This document shows, piece by piece, positions 8,730 to 15,746 of a stretch of 64,000 nucleotides of DNA (the stretch's first letter is position 1; each line of letters begins with the position of its first letter). The DNA lies in contig NZ_JACSIT010000149.1 of NCBI RefSeq assembly GCF_014349155.1, forward strand, positions 1 to 64,000, given 5' to 3'. The position numbers were made by a program, and so were the translations under genes. The notes beneath the pieces are model-generated. The model was not told the DNA's origin. It saw only the letters and a program-made list of their open reading frames with translations, and did no database searches. The stretch comes from Neolewinella lacunae. GTDB taxonomy: Bacteria > Bacteroidota > Bacteroidia > Chitinophagales > Saprospiraceae.

Positions 8730-9206
8730 TCAGCTTTTGAGAAAAGCAGAATACATCCAAACCATTTTTTCCTGTGTACGGATGTAGTCGCTCATCAGGG
8801 CATTTGTGCCCTCGTCGCCCGCCTCGCTTGCCAGTTGAAGCACTTCCCTTTGCATGACGATGACGGTTTGGAAGCTATCCAGTATGGCCCTCACCGCCAG
8901 CATCCCATCCGATTGTTTGGCACTTTCCTGGATGGACGCCAGTTGTACGTAATCCGAGTAGTTGTGCGCAGGGGTTTGGCCCAGGGTCAGAATACGCTCC
9001 GCAATTTCATCGATCTTGAGCAAAAGGTCGTTGTACAATTCCTCAAACTTTACGTGCAGTTCAAAGAATTTTTCCCCTTTGATGTTCCAATGAAAGCCCC
9101 GGGTGTTCTGATAAAAAAGGGAGTAATTGGCCAGCAAAACATTCAACTTCTCGGCCAGTTCAATGGCTTTGTCTTGTTCTAACCCAATGGCATTCAACGT
9201 AGGCAT
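8730..9206 (-). CDS. dps: Dps-family ferritin-like DNA-protection protein
   Basis: A 158-aa Dps protein, forming dodecameric shells that oxidise and store iron and protect DNA during starvation or peroxide stress. The inter-subunit ferroxidase ligands are all present with canonical spacing: H39 (GFHWN), H51 (ELHVKFEELY), D66 and E70 (KIDEIAER). Length and the four-helix pattern fit the family. It is monocistronic, with the downstream neighbour GH16 on the same strand 185 bp away and functionally unrelated. Confidence 0.95.
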   Translation of the reverse strand: MPTLNAIGLEQDKAIELAEKLNVLLANYSLFYQNTRGFHWNIKGEKFFELHVKFEELYNDLLLKIDEIAERILTLGQTPAHNYSDYVQLASIQESAKQSDGMLAVRAILDSFQTVIVMQREVLQLASEAGDEGTNALMSDYIRTQEKMVWMYSAFLKS

Positions 9207-9308
9207 GGTAAGTGTTTTTGGCCGTAGTAAATAATGATCTACGAAAACACCCGTAGCCGTTTATAGGTTGTCGACGCCAGCGATTTTTGACCGTGGTTGG
9301 CGGCAATA

Positions 9309-11288
9309 TTACTGCCCACCCAATCGCTCCGCCCGGATGCCGGGCTTGATTACTTCGGCGGCCTGAAACTGTTGCTGGGCCGCTTCGATCTGCCCGGCGT
9401 TGTAGAGTGCGGTGCCGTAATTCCACAGGGCGTCGGCATTAGCGGGCTGGACCTGGGCGGCGCGGCCGAAGTAGCTCACCGCTAGGTCGTTGCGGCCAGA
9501 AACGCCGTTGGCCACGCCCAGCAGGCGGAGGGTTTCGTAGTCGTTAGGAGCCAGTTGCTCCGCCCGGCCGAGGTAGGAGAAGGCGGCGGCCAGGTCGCCG
9601 CGTTCCTCGCCGGCGTTGCGGCCAGCGGAGACGAGCGCGATCAGCAGGTTATCCTGCGCCGCTTGGTAATCGACGTTGATGGCCAGCACCCGCTCGTAGT
9701 CGGCAATGGCCGCATCGTAGTCTTTCAGCAGCAAATTGGCGTTGCCCCGCAGCAGGTAGGCGTTCAGGTAGGTAGGGTGGATGGCCAGGGCGGCGTTGAG
9801 GTCTTCGCGCGCGGCGGTGAGAAGGCCCTGGTTGGCGGCCTGGCTGCTGGCCGGCAGTTGCTGGTAGCGGTCGATCCGGACTCCCCCCGCCGCGTTGCGC
9901 AACTTGGCACTGTTGGGCTGCCGCAACACATCGGTGGTAAAAAGGGTAAAGTTGTCTTTCCACACGGGGTTGCGTACCAGCGTGGCCACCCCGAAGAGGA
10001 GCACCAGACCGGGAATCACCCAAGCCAGCCCCCGGCCACAACGCTCGCTCAGCGCCGCCAACCCGGCCGTCAGCGCCACCGCCCAGCCCAACGAGGGCAT
10101 GAAAAGGAAACGTTCGGACATGTTCGTGCCCACACTAAAAAAGACGTTGCTGACGATGGACAGCGAGGCCAGGTAGATCAGGATGCCCAGCGCCACCATC
10201 GGTCGCTGCCGCCAGCGCAACAGCGCGTAGCCCGCCAGGCCCAGGTGCAGCAGCAAACCCAGCCAGGGCGTCAGCGCCCCCCAGCTTTGCACCGGCACCG
10301 CCCGGGGGTAGTAATCGTGCACCAGGCCGGTAGGAACAAACAGCAAACGCAGGTACTCCCACAGTGTATGCATGACCGTGGCCAGGCGGTCCGCCCCCGA
10401 AAGGGCCACCCAGTTGCCATTCTTCAGCTCCAGAAAAGGATTGTTGAGGAGCTCCATAACGGGCTCGCCGAGGGAAAAACCGATCACGGCACTGCGGATT
10501 GCCAGAAAAACTGCGGCGGCTACCACCGTCGGCAAATAGTAACGGAGCCGGCCCAGCCCCGTCTTCCCCTGCTCCCTGAACAACAACAGCACCGGAGGAA
10601 TGACGGCGAGAAAGGTAATCGCATTCTCCTTAGCCAGGCATCCGAGAAAGAACAACCCGGCACCTGCGACCGCGCCCCAAAACCATTCCCGTTCCGCCGC
10701 CCGCCACACCAGCAACGTTGCGCCGACGGCCCCGAGCAGGGCCAGGATTTCGTCGCGCCCCTTGATGTTGGCCACCACCTCGGTATGCAGCGGATGCGCG
10801 GCAAACAAGGCCGCCGTCGCCAACGCAAACCACCAGGGCAAAGCCGGACGCGTGCGCGCCAGGTCCCGCAGGAAAAGAAAAATAACCAGCGTGAGGCCAC
10901 CGTACCAGAGCACGTTGAGCAGATGGTGCAAAAACGGCCCTTCACTCAGCTGCCGCTCCACCGCAAAAAGGGCCAGCGTCAGGGGCCGGTAGCGCCCGCC
11001 TGCCACGAGGCTGGCCTTGCTTTCGTCCTGAAAAAAGCCATAAAAGGTATCGTAACTGAACAATTCCGGCCATCCGGCAATACCCTTTTGGACAATCACA
11101 TTATCGGTAATCACAATCGCATCGTCCAAAGCGAAATCGTGGCCCAGCGTATTGACGTAGAGCAGGCACGCCAGCAGGAAAAGTCCTCCCAACTGTACCC
11201 GCAGGCGAAGGAACCAGGGCAGCGCCGCAGGCGCGGCAGGGGACGGGGGCGCGGCGGCCACTTGCGGTTTTTTCGACTTTTTTGCCAT
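9309..11288 (-). CDS. TMTC-like polytopic membrane protein with C-terminal TPRs
   Basis: A 659-aa integral membrane protein. After a short basic N-terminus, many hydrophobic helices fill residues about 30-430, and three or four tetratricopeptide repeats fill about 495-655 (units such as ALAIHPTYLNAYLLRGNANLLLKDYDAAIADYERVLAI). The loop LGHDFALDDAIVITDN carries an acidic pair typical of GT-C glycosyltransferases, and the whole layout matches TMTC/DUF1736-type proteins, which use polyprenyl-linked sugars. Sugar transfer to exported proteins is an inference. A TACATTTA box ends 4 nt before the ATG. A dispersed-repeat-like sequence at 10660-10677 is read as GAVAGAG within a helix. Confidence 0.8.
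   Translation of the reverse strand: MAKKSKKPQVAAAPPSPAAPAALPWFLRLRVQLGGLFLLACLLYVNTLGHDFALDDAIVITDNVIVQKGIAGWPELFSYDTFYGFFQDESKASLVAGGRYRPLTLALFAVERQLSEGPFLHHLLNVLWYGGLTLVIFLFLRDLARTRPALPWWFALATAALFAAHPLHTEVVANIKGRDEILALLGAVGATLLVWRAAEREWFWGAVAGAGLFFLGCLAKENAITFLAVIPPVLLLFREQGKTGLGRLRYYLPTVVAAAVFLAIRSAVIGFSLGEPVMELLNNPFLELKNGNWVALSGADRLATVMHTLWEYLRLLFVPTGLVHDYYPRAVPVQSWGALTPWLGLLLHLGLAGYALLRWRQRPMVALGILIYLASLSIVSNVFFSVGTNMSERFLFMPSLGWAVALTAGLAALSERCGRGLAWVIPGLVLLFGVATLVRNPVWKDNFTLFTTDVLRQPNSAKLRNAAGGVRIDRYQQLPASSQAANQGLLTAAREDLNAALAIHPTYLNAYLLRGNANLLLKDYDAAIADYERVLAINVDYQAAQDNLLIALVSAGRNAGEERGDLAAAFSYLGRAEQLAPNDYETLRLLGVANGVSGRNDLAVSYFGRAAQVQPANADALWNYGTALYNAGQIEAAQQQFQAAEVIKPGIRAERLGGQ
10660..10677 (-). 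repeat. Dispersed repeat-like copy inside the TMTC-like gene
   Basis: GCACCTGCGACCGCGCCC on the plus strand differs from the consensus at one position. It is translated as Gly-Ala-Val-Ala-Gly-Ala, the same frame as in ileS. The tail motif is absent, so convergence with an ordinary membrane helix cannot be excluded. Confidence 0.5.
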
Positions 11289-11397
11289 GGCCTAAATGTA
11301 CGCAGCCAGCGGAAAGTACGGGAAGTTGCCGTCATTTTAAGCCCCGGAGCCGGGCAATCTGCCTTAGCTTTGCCCGCGCACCCCAAAATCTTAGCCC

Positions 11398-12234
11398 ATG
11401 CCCCTCATACTGGTAACCAACGACGACGGCATTACTGCCAATGGCATCCGCGAATTAGTCAGCATTGCCCGGGAGTACGGCGACGTGCTGGTGGTCGCAC
11501 CCGATAGCCCGCAATCGGCCCAGGGCCACGCCATCACCATCGAGCGGCCCGTTTTTGTGCGCGAAAGCGACGTCTTCGGGCCTAAGGTAGAGTCTTACGA
11601 ATGCAGCGGAACGCCGGTGGACTGCGTGAAAATTGCCAAGAGCGTTTTGCTGCACGGCCGCAAGCCCGACCTCTGCGTTTCGGGCATCAATCACGGCAGC
11701 AACGCGGCGATCAACATCCTCTATTCCGGCACCCTTTCGGCGGCCATGGAGGCGAGCCTGGAGGGCATCCCCAGCATCGGCTTCAGTTTTCTGGATTACC
11801 GGGCCGATGCCGACTTTACGCCCTGCCGCCCCTACGTCCATCAGCTCATCCAACACGTTTTGCAGAACGGCATGGAGGCCGGCAGCCTCTTCAACGTCAA
11901 CATCCCCAAGCTGGAGGAGGGGCAAATCAAGGGCCTGAAGGTATGCCGGCAGGCCGAAGCCCGGTGGGTGGAGGAGTACCAGCGCGGCGAAGACCCCCGC
12001 GGCCGGCCCTATTACTGGCTGACCGGCCGCTTCGTCAACGAAGACGAACGCCTGGATACCGACGCCCTGGCCCTGCAATCGGGCTACGTCTCCCTCGTAC
12101 CCAGCCACCACGACCTGACCAATTACGCCGCCCTCGATCGCCTCAAAGCGCTCGAAGGTGCCCTCCAACCGCCACAAACGCCCGGCCAGCCGCGTACCGG
12201 ACCCGTAAAGAACCAGCAACTGGAGCAGTTTTAA
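11398..12234 (+). CDS. surE: 5'/3'-nucleotidase SurE
   Basis: A 278-aa SurE phosphatase, which by family removes phosphate from nucleoside 5'- and 3'-monophosphates in stationary phase. The metal-binding N-terminus is intact (LVTNDDGITANG, with D9 and D10), followed by the APDSPQSAQGHAIT loop and the SGINHGSN segment that completes the active site. The C-terminal tail after about residue 255 is a Pro/Gln-rich extension without clear function. The gene is divergent from the TMTC-like gene; the shared upstream region is 109 bp. Confidence 0.95.
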   Translation: MPLILVTNDDGITANGIRELVSIAREYGDVLVVAPDSPQSAQGHAITIERPVFVRESDVFGPKVESYECSGTPVDCVKIAKSVLLHGRKPDLCVSGINHGSNAAINILYSGTLSAAMEASLEGIPSIGFSFLDYRADADFTPCRPYVHQLIQHVLQNGMEAGSLFNVNIPKLEEGQIKGLKVCRQAEARWVEEYQRGEDPRGRPYYWLTGRFVNEDERLDTDALALQSGYVSLVPSHHDLTNYAALDRLKALEGALQPPQTPGQPRTGPVKNQQLEQF

Positions 12235-12330
12235 GCCCTACCGTTCCCGACCAGCAAACCCCTTCCGGCGGGGTGCGCTGACCGTTCAGTCTGCCAAAAC
12301 CGCCGCTCCGTAGACGGTTATGGTGCCCTG

Positions 12331-12360
12331 TTGTACGCACCATTTCTCCGCTTAACTTTG
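12331..12360 (+). promoter_or_regulatory. Complete -33/-7 promoter of an orphan transcript
   Basis: TTG at 12331-12333 and TAACTTTG at 12353-12360 are separated by 19 nt, the standard Bacteroidota spacing. No protein-coding gene follows for more than 300 bp, so the promoter probably drives a non-coding RNA. Confidence 0.65.
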
Positions 12361-12364
12361 CGTG

Positions 12365-12577
12365 ACAGACAATCTCAGGAAAATACCTTGGACCGGCCCG
12401 ATAGGCCATGTTTTCGACAGCCTCGCTCCGGTGGGGGTCATTATCTCATGAGAGTATTGCGAGTATTTATTCTCTCCGGATCGTTCACGAAGATGAGAAT
12501 ACCCACCATCTGCTAATCCGGCTTCTCAACGCGCGGTCCGTACCAACGGGCCGCGCGTTCGTTTGTTGGCTTTTTTT
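12365..12577 (+). ncRNA. Candidate structured small RNA
   Basis: This stretch lies between a strong promoter and a GC-rich hairpin plus T tract. No convincing ORF lies on either strand. Visible pairing includes GAGAG (12450-12454) with CTCTC downstream, nested within a longer interaction between 12430-12452 (GGTGGG then ATTATCTCAT) and 12490-12508 (ATGAGAATACCCACC). The size (about 200 nt) and long interrupted-stem shape would suit a 6S-type RNA, but I see no sequence that proves it. It is not tmRNA, RNase P RNA or SRP RNA by their conserved motifs. Confidence 0.45.
12528..12577 (+). terminator. Hairpin and T tract ending the orphan transcript
   Basis: Twelve-nt arms (12528-12539 and 12548-12559) pair fully if one G-U pair is allowed. 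Seven T residues follow at 12571-12577, 11 nt after the stem, so termination could be less sharp than in a classical terminator. Confidence 0.55.
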
Positions 12578-12597
12578 GTTGGCCAATATTTTGCGGT

Positions 12598-12615
12598 GGG
12601 CGCGGCCGCAGGTGC
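12598..12615 (+). repeat. Dispersed repeat copy (full core)
   Basis: Exact GGGCGCGGCCGCAGGTGC core followed by the tail GCAGAAGCAAGGTGCGG. It lies in the gap before ytxJ. Confidence 0.85.
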
Positions 12616-12703
12616 TCCAGAAAGTTGCAGAAGCAAGGTGCGGAAGCGCCAAAGAACCATCCCCCCACCAAGGCGTTGGATTGGGAAACCCCCGGCTTTT
12701 CCC

Positions 12704-13033
12704 ATGTTCCACATCATGCACAACACGGCAGATTTTGACGCCGCCCTGGCCGCCAGCCACGAGCAAGCCATCGTTTTGTTCAAGCACAGCGCCAGCTGCC
12801 CCTTCAGCGCCGTTGCGCAGTTGGAAGTGGCCCACGCCAAAGACGCGCTGGAGGTGTACGGCATCGTTGTGCAATACACCGAAGCCCTGAAAATCGAGAT
12901 TGCCGAACGGCTGGGGATCGCCCACCGCAGTCCGCAGGCCATCATCATCCACAAAGGCGAAGCGAAGGCCGAGTACTGGCGCAGCCAAATCAAAGAAAAA
13001 CAGCTCAAAGAGGCCATCCGCGCCCTTGGATAG
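12704..13033 (+). CDS. ytxJ: YtxJ-family monothiol thioredoxin-like protein
   Basis: A 109-aa thioredoxin-fold protein of the YtxJ family, associated with bacillithiol in Firmicutes and also common in Bacteroidota. It probably removes bacillithiol from mixed disulfides. The single active-site cysteine is C32 in KHSASCPFS, a monothiol CPFS instead of CxxC. The C-terminal half has the expected cis-Pro region SPQAIII. The ATG at 12704 was chosen because the family begins just before the thioredoxin fold; a second Met four codons later is possible. No bacillithiol biosynthesis genes are in the window. Confidence 0.85.
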   Translation: MFHIMHNTADFDAALAASHEQAIVLFKHSASCPFSAVAQLEVAHAKDALEVYGIVVQYTEALKIEIAERLGIAHRSPQAIIIHKGEAKAEYWRSQIKEKQLKEAIRALG

Positions 13034-13159
13034 GGTGGGCGTACGGCGGAGCGGTGGTATTTTGGGCTTTCTCCGGTCCGGTGGCGGGTGCTGGTCTCTC
13101 GGCCCTCCCCTGCGCAATTCTCCTTATTTCTTCGATTTTCCATTCCCAAGTTCTGGCCC

Positions 13160-14029
13160 ATGCCCACTCCCCAAACCTTACGTACTTCCCTGACGGACGC
13201 CTTCTTCATCATTGTGGGGGTGCTCTGCGCCGCTTTCAGCCTGGAGGGCTTTTTGCTGCCGAATGCCTTCATCGATGGTGGGGTGACGGGCATTTGCCTG
13301 TTGATTACCGGGGTGACGGGCTGGCCCTTGCCGGTGCTTCTGGTCGTTGTCAATATCCCTTTTCTGGTGCTGGCCAATTCGGTGGTGGGCCCGCGTTTTG
13401 CGCTCAAGACGGGGCTGGCCATTGCGCTGTTGGCGGCGGTGATCCTCTTCGTGCACTTCCCGCAGCTTACGCAGGATAAACTGCTGGTATCCGTCTTCGG
13501 GGGATTTTTCCTGGGGGCGGGCATCGGGCTTTCCATGCGGGGTGGCAGTGTGCTGGACGGAACGGAGGTGCTGGCCATTTTCCTGAGCCGCCGGCTGGGG
13601 GCCAAGGTGAGCGACTGGGTCATCATCATCAACGTCGCCATTTTCTCCGTTGCCGCCATGCTGCTTTCCATTGAACAGTCGCTCTATTCCTTACTGACCT
13701 ATATTGTGGCCTCCAAGGCACTGGACTTCATCGTAGACGGCGTGGAGGAATATACCGGGGTTACCATCATCAGTCCGCAGAGTGAAGACATCCGCATTGC
13801 CCTCATCGAAGAAGTAGGCTGCGGTGTGACGATCATCAACGGACAGGGTGGCTTCGGAGCCCGCGGGGAATTGAAAGAGCTTGACCTGCTCTACGTAGTC
13901 GTTACCCGCCTGGAAATCCACAAGCTCACCACCGTTGTCCGCCACCGCGACCCCAAGGCCTTCATCACCATGAGCAGCATCAACGACGTCTACGGGGGAA
14001 TGGTTAAAAAGCGAAATGCCGTAGGCTAG
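13160..14029 (+). CDS. YitT-family membrane protein (DUF161 plus DUF2179)
   Basis: A 289-aa membrane protein. Five or six hydrophobic helices (two copies of the DUF161/YitT unit, with motifs FLLPNAFIDGGVTGICLL and LSMRGGSVLDGTEVLAIFLS) span about residues 15-200. A cytosolic ferredoxin-like DUF2179 domain follows (EYTGVTIISPQSEDIRIALIEEVGCGVTIINGQGGFG). The family is widespread and may be a transporter, but the substrate is unknown. The ATG at 13160 begins a short polar N-terminus before the first helix. Confidence 0.9.
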   Translation: MPTPQTLRTSLTDAFFIIVGVLCAAFSLEGFLLPNAFIDGGVTGICLLITGVTGWPLPVLLVVVNIPFLVLANSVVGPRFALKTGLAIALLAAVILFVHFPQLTQDKLLVSVFGGFFLGAGIGLSMRGGSVLDGTEVLAIFLSRRLGAKVSDWVIIINVAIFSVAAMLLSIEQSLYSLLTYIVASKALDFIVDGVEEYTGVTIISPQSEDIRIALIEEVGCGVTIINGQGGFGARGELKELDLLYVVVTRLEIHKLTTVVRHRDPKAFITMSSINDVYGGMVKKRNAVG

Positions 14030-14060
14030 CGCACCATCAAGGCTTTTCCGCCTCCAAAAT

Positions 14061-14172
14061 CTGACATCCAACATCTGACATCCAACATCTGACATCCAAC
14101 ATCTGACATCCAACATCTGACATCCAACATCTGACATCAAACATCTGACATCAAACATCTGACATCAAAAAT
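14061..14172. repeat. Tandem array of eight 14-bp units
   Basis: Eight direct copies of CTGACATCCAACAT (the last three carry C-to-A changes) run without gaps. The period is not a multiple of three, and the unit has no ATG, GTG or TTG in its forward frames. It abuts the start of the downstream methyltransferase gene. Confidence 0.95.
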
Positions 14173-14212
14173 CCCCCGCTATCGCTATTGGCTGAGCTAC
14201 CTCTGGGAGCAG

Positions 14213-14863
14213 GTGCTGGAAACAACGGCGTCTGACTACAATGCTTTTTTGCAGGTGAGTTTGGTTCATGGCCGCCTTCAGCTGGTGGCGGAGGAGGCGA
14301 TTTACAGTTTCGGGGATTATTACCTGAACTTTCGCAAGGTCTTCGAAGTCTTCGATTTTGGGCAGTTGCCCGAGCGGGCGTCGGTCCTCGTACTGGGTCT
14401 GGGCCTGGGCAGCATCCCCGAGTTGCTGGCCCTCAGGCACGGGCTGGCCTACGCCTACGTCGCCGTAGAGATCGACCCCGTCATCATTGAATTGGCTGCG
14501 GAGTACAGCCTGCCGGCGCTCGACGTACCCCTGGAAATTCACCACGCCGATGCCTACGCCTTTTTGCAGCTTGACGACCGGCGTTACGACCTCATCTGCG
14601 TCGATGTTTTCCAGGACGCGACCGTTCCTGAACACCTGGGCGGGACAGATTTTCTCGACCTGCTAAAGGAAAGCCTGGCCCCCGGCGGTGCCATCATCTA
14701 CAACCGTTTGGCCGATACCCTGCTGCACAAGCGGCAGGCCCGGGCCTACTTCGAGGACGTTTTCGGGCCGGCCTTTCCAAAGAGTGCGCTGTTTGACTCT
14801 GGGGGCAATTTTATGCTGGTCAACGAGGCCCGCTTCGTGGAGGCTGCCGCCGGAGCGGGGTAG
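14213..14863 (+). CDS. Spermidine-synthase-like SAM methyltransferase
   Basis: At least 216 aa. The Rossmann SAM-binding core is clear: VLVLGLGLGSIPELL (motif I), a VEIDPVIIEL acidic loop, and DLICVDVFQDATVPEHL (motif IV region). It resembles the spermidine-synthase superfamily members common in Bacteroidota, whose substrate is unknown. The only standard start is the GTG at 14213, but the family-like segment YRYWLSYLWEQ is encoded in frame directly upstream, and the nearest in-frame stop is at 14132-14134 inside the 14-bp array. The true start may therefore be an unusual codon (for example CTG at 14159), or the array may have overwritten the original start. Confidence 0.75.
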   Translation: MLETTASDYNAFLQVSLVHGRLQLVAEEAIYSFGDYYLNFRKVFEVFDFGQLPERASVLVLGLGLGSIPELLALRHGLAYAYVAVEIDPVIIELAAEYSLPALDVPLEIHHADAYAFLQLDDRRYDLICVDVFQDATVPEHLGGTDFLDLLKESLAPGGAIIYNRLADTLLHKRQARAYFEDVFGPAFPKSALFDSGGNFMLVNEARFVEAAAGAG

Positions 14864-14892
14864 CCTTACCTTGCTACTTTGTCCCTTCCCTG

Positions 14893-14910
14893 GCACCTGC
14901 GTCCGCGCCC
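14893..14910 (-). repeat. Dispersed repeat copy
   Basis: GCACCTGCGTCCGCGCCC on the plus strand, one difference from consensus. On the minus strand it is followed by AGGGAAGGGACAAAGTAGC and AAGGTAAGG, a well-kept tail. Confidence 0.8.
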
Positions 14911-14989
14911 AATGTTTTTTTAGAGGCTGCGGGCAACTTGTCTGTTACACCCGCTAGCGTGACTCCGGGGAAAAACTTATCTTAGCCCA

Positions 14990-15358
14990 ATGAAAAGGAC
15001 CTGCCCTGAATGCGGCGATGAATACACCGGCCGCTCCGATAAAAAATTTTGCTCTTCGCCCTGCCGCGCCGCCCACCACAACCGGCTGAACGCCGAAGAC
15101 ACGGCTTTTCAACGCAACGTCAACAATATCCTGCGCCACAACCGCAACGTGCTGGCCGAGCTTAACCCCGAAGGCAAGGCCAACGTCCGCCGCGAACGCC
15201 TGATTGACCGCGGCTTTAAATTCCGCTATTTCACCAATGAATACCGGACGCGCAACGATACCCTCTACCACTTTTGCTACGACTACGGCTACCGCGTGGA
15301 AGACACCCCCGATAGCGAATGGGTTTTCCTCATCAAGCGCCAGGAATACGTTGAGTGA
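14990..15358 (+). CDS. Zinc-ribbon protein of unknown function
   Basis: A 122-aa soluble protein. An N-terminal zinc ribbon is formed by C5, C8, C21 and C25 (CPEC and CSSPC), followed by a helical basic segment and a C-terminal alpha/beta part (FRYFTNEYRTRNDTLYHFCYDYGYRV). Similar uncharacterised proteins are common in Bacteroidota. Nucleic-acid binding is plausible from the ribbon and basic residues, but not shown. A TATCTTAG box ends 4 nt before the ATG, so the mRNA is probably leaderless. Confidence 0.75.
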   Translation: MKRTCPECGDEYTGRSDKKFCSSPCRAAHHNRLNAEDTAFQRNVNNILRHNRNVLAELNPEGKANVRRERLIDRGFKFRYFTNEYRTRNDTLYHFCYDYGYRVEDTPDSEWVFLIKRQEYVE

Positions 15359-15417
15359 CCTTGGCGCGTTATAGTAGTGGGCTGCACCAAACGCCTACCA
15401 CCTCCTAAGCAATACCC

Positions 15418-15714
15418 ATGGTATCAAAATACGACCATCTTTTAGTCGGACTGCTCACCTCTGTGGTGATTTCTTTCATCGCCTACGCGCTGCTGATCCA
15501 GGGGGTGGAATGGGCCTCGGGCCTGGCCGAGCGTAATATTGTGTTCCAGCCGCGTACGGTGGCCCTGATGGCGATTTGCCTCAACGTGCTGCCCATGAAT
15601 TACTTCCGCCGCCGCTACCACAACCGGAGCCTGCGGGGGCTCGTCATCGGTACGATGCTTATGGCTACCCTCTGGTTTGTCTACTACGGCCGCGATTTGC
15701 TCAACGGTGGGTAG
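15418..15714 (+). CDS. Small membrane protein of unknown function
   Basis: A 98-aa protein with three hydrophobic segments (about residues 9-30, 48-60 and 74-90) and a basic loop FRRRYHNRSLRG between the second and third. I recognise no family. It is followed after about 30 bp by aminopeptidase P, but that gene has its own promoter-like box overlapping the gap. Confidence 0.65.
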   Translation: MVSKYDHLLVGLLTSVVISFIAYALLIQGVEWASGLAERNIVFQPRTVALMAICLNVLPMNYFRRRYHNRSLRGLVIGTMLMATLWFVYYGRDLLNGG

Positions 15715-15746
15715 CTTGCTTAAGCTATTTTTTCTACCTTTCGCGG

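Noticed and set aside
9555-11507. 650-codon ORF antisense to the TMTC-like gene
   Set aside because: Low-complexity, Gln/Arg/His-rich translation with no domain; it is the antisense shadow of a clear gene in GC-rich DNA. The same applies to the long antisense ORFs over ileS (46403-48178), the beta-barrel gene (36216-38147), pyruvate kinase (41847-43388), aminopeptidase P (15720-17450) and comM (25058-26536).
12408-12890. 160-codon ORF across the orphan transcript and ytxJ
   Set aside because: It overlaps ytxJ in another frame, and its translation is rich in Ser, Pro and Trp with no recognisable pattern.
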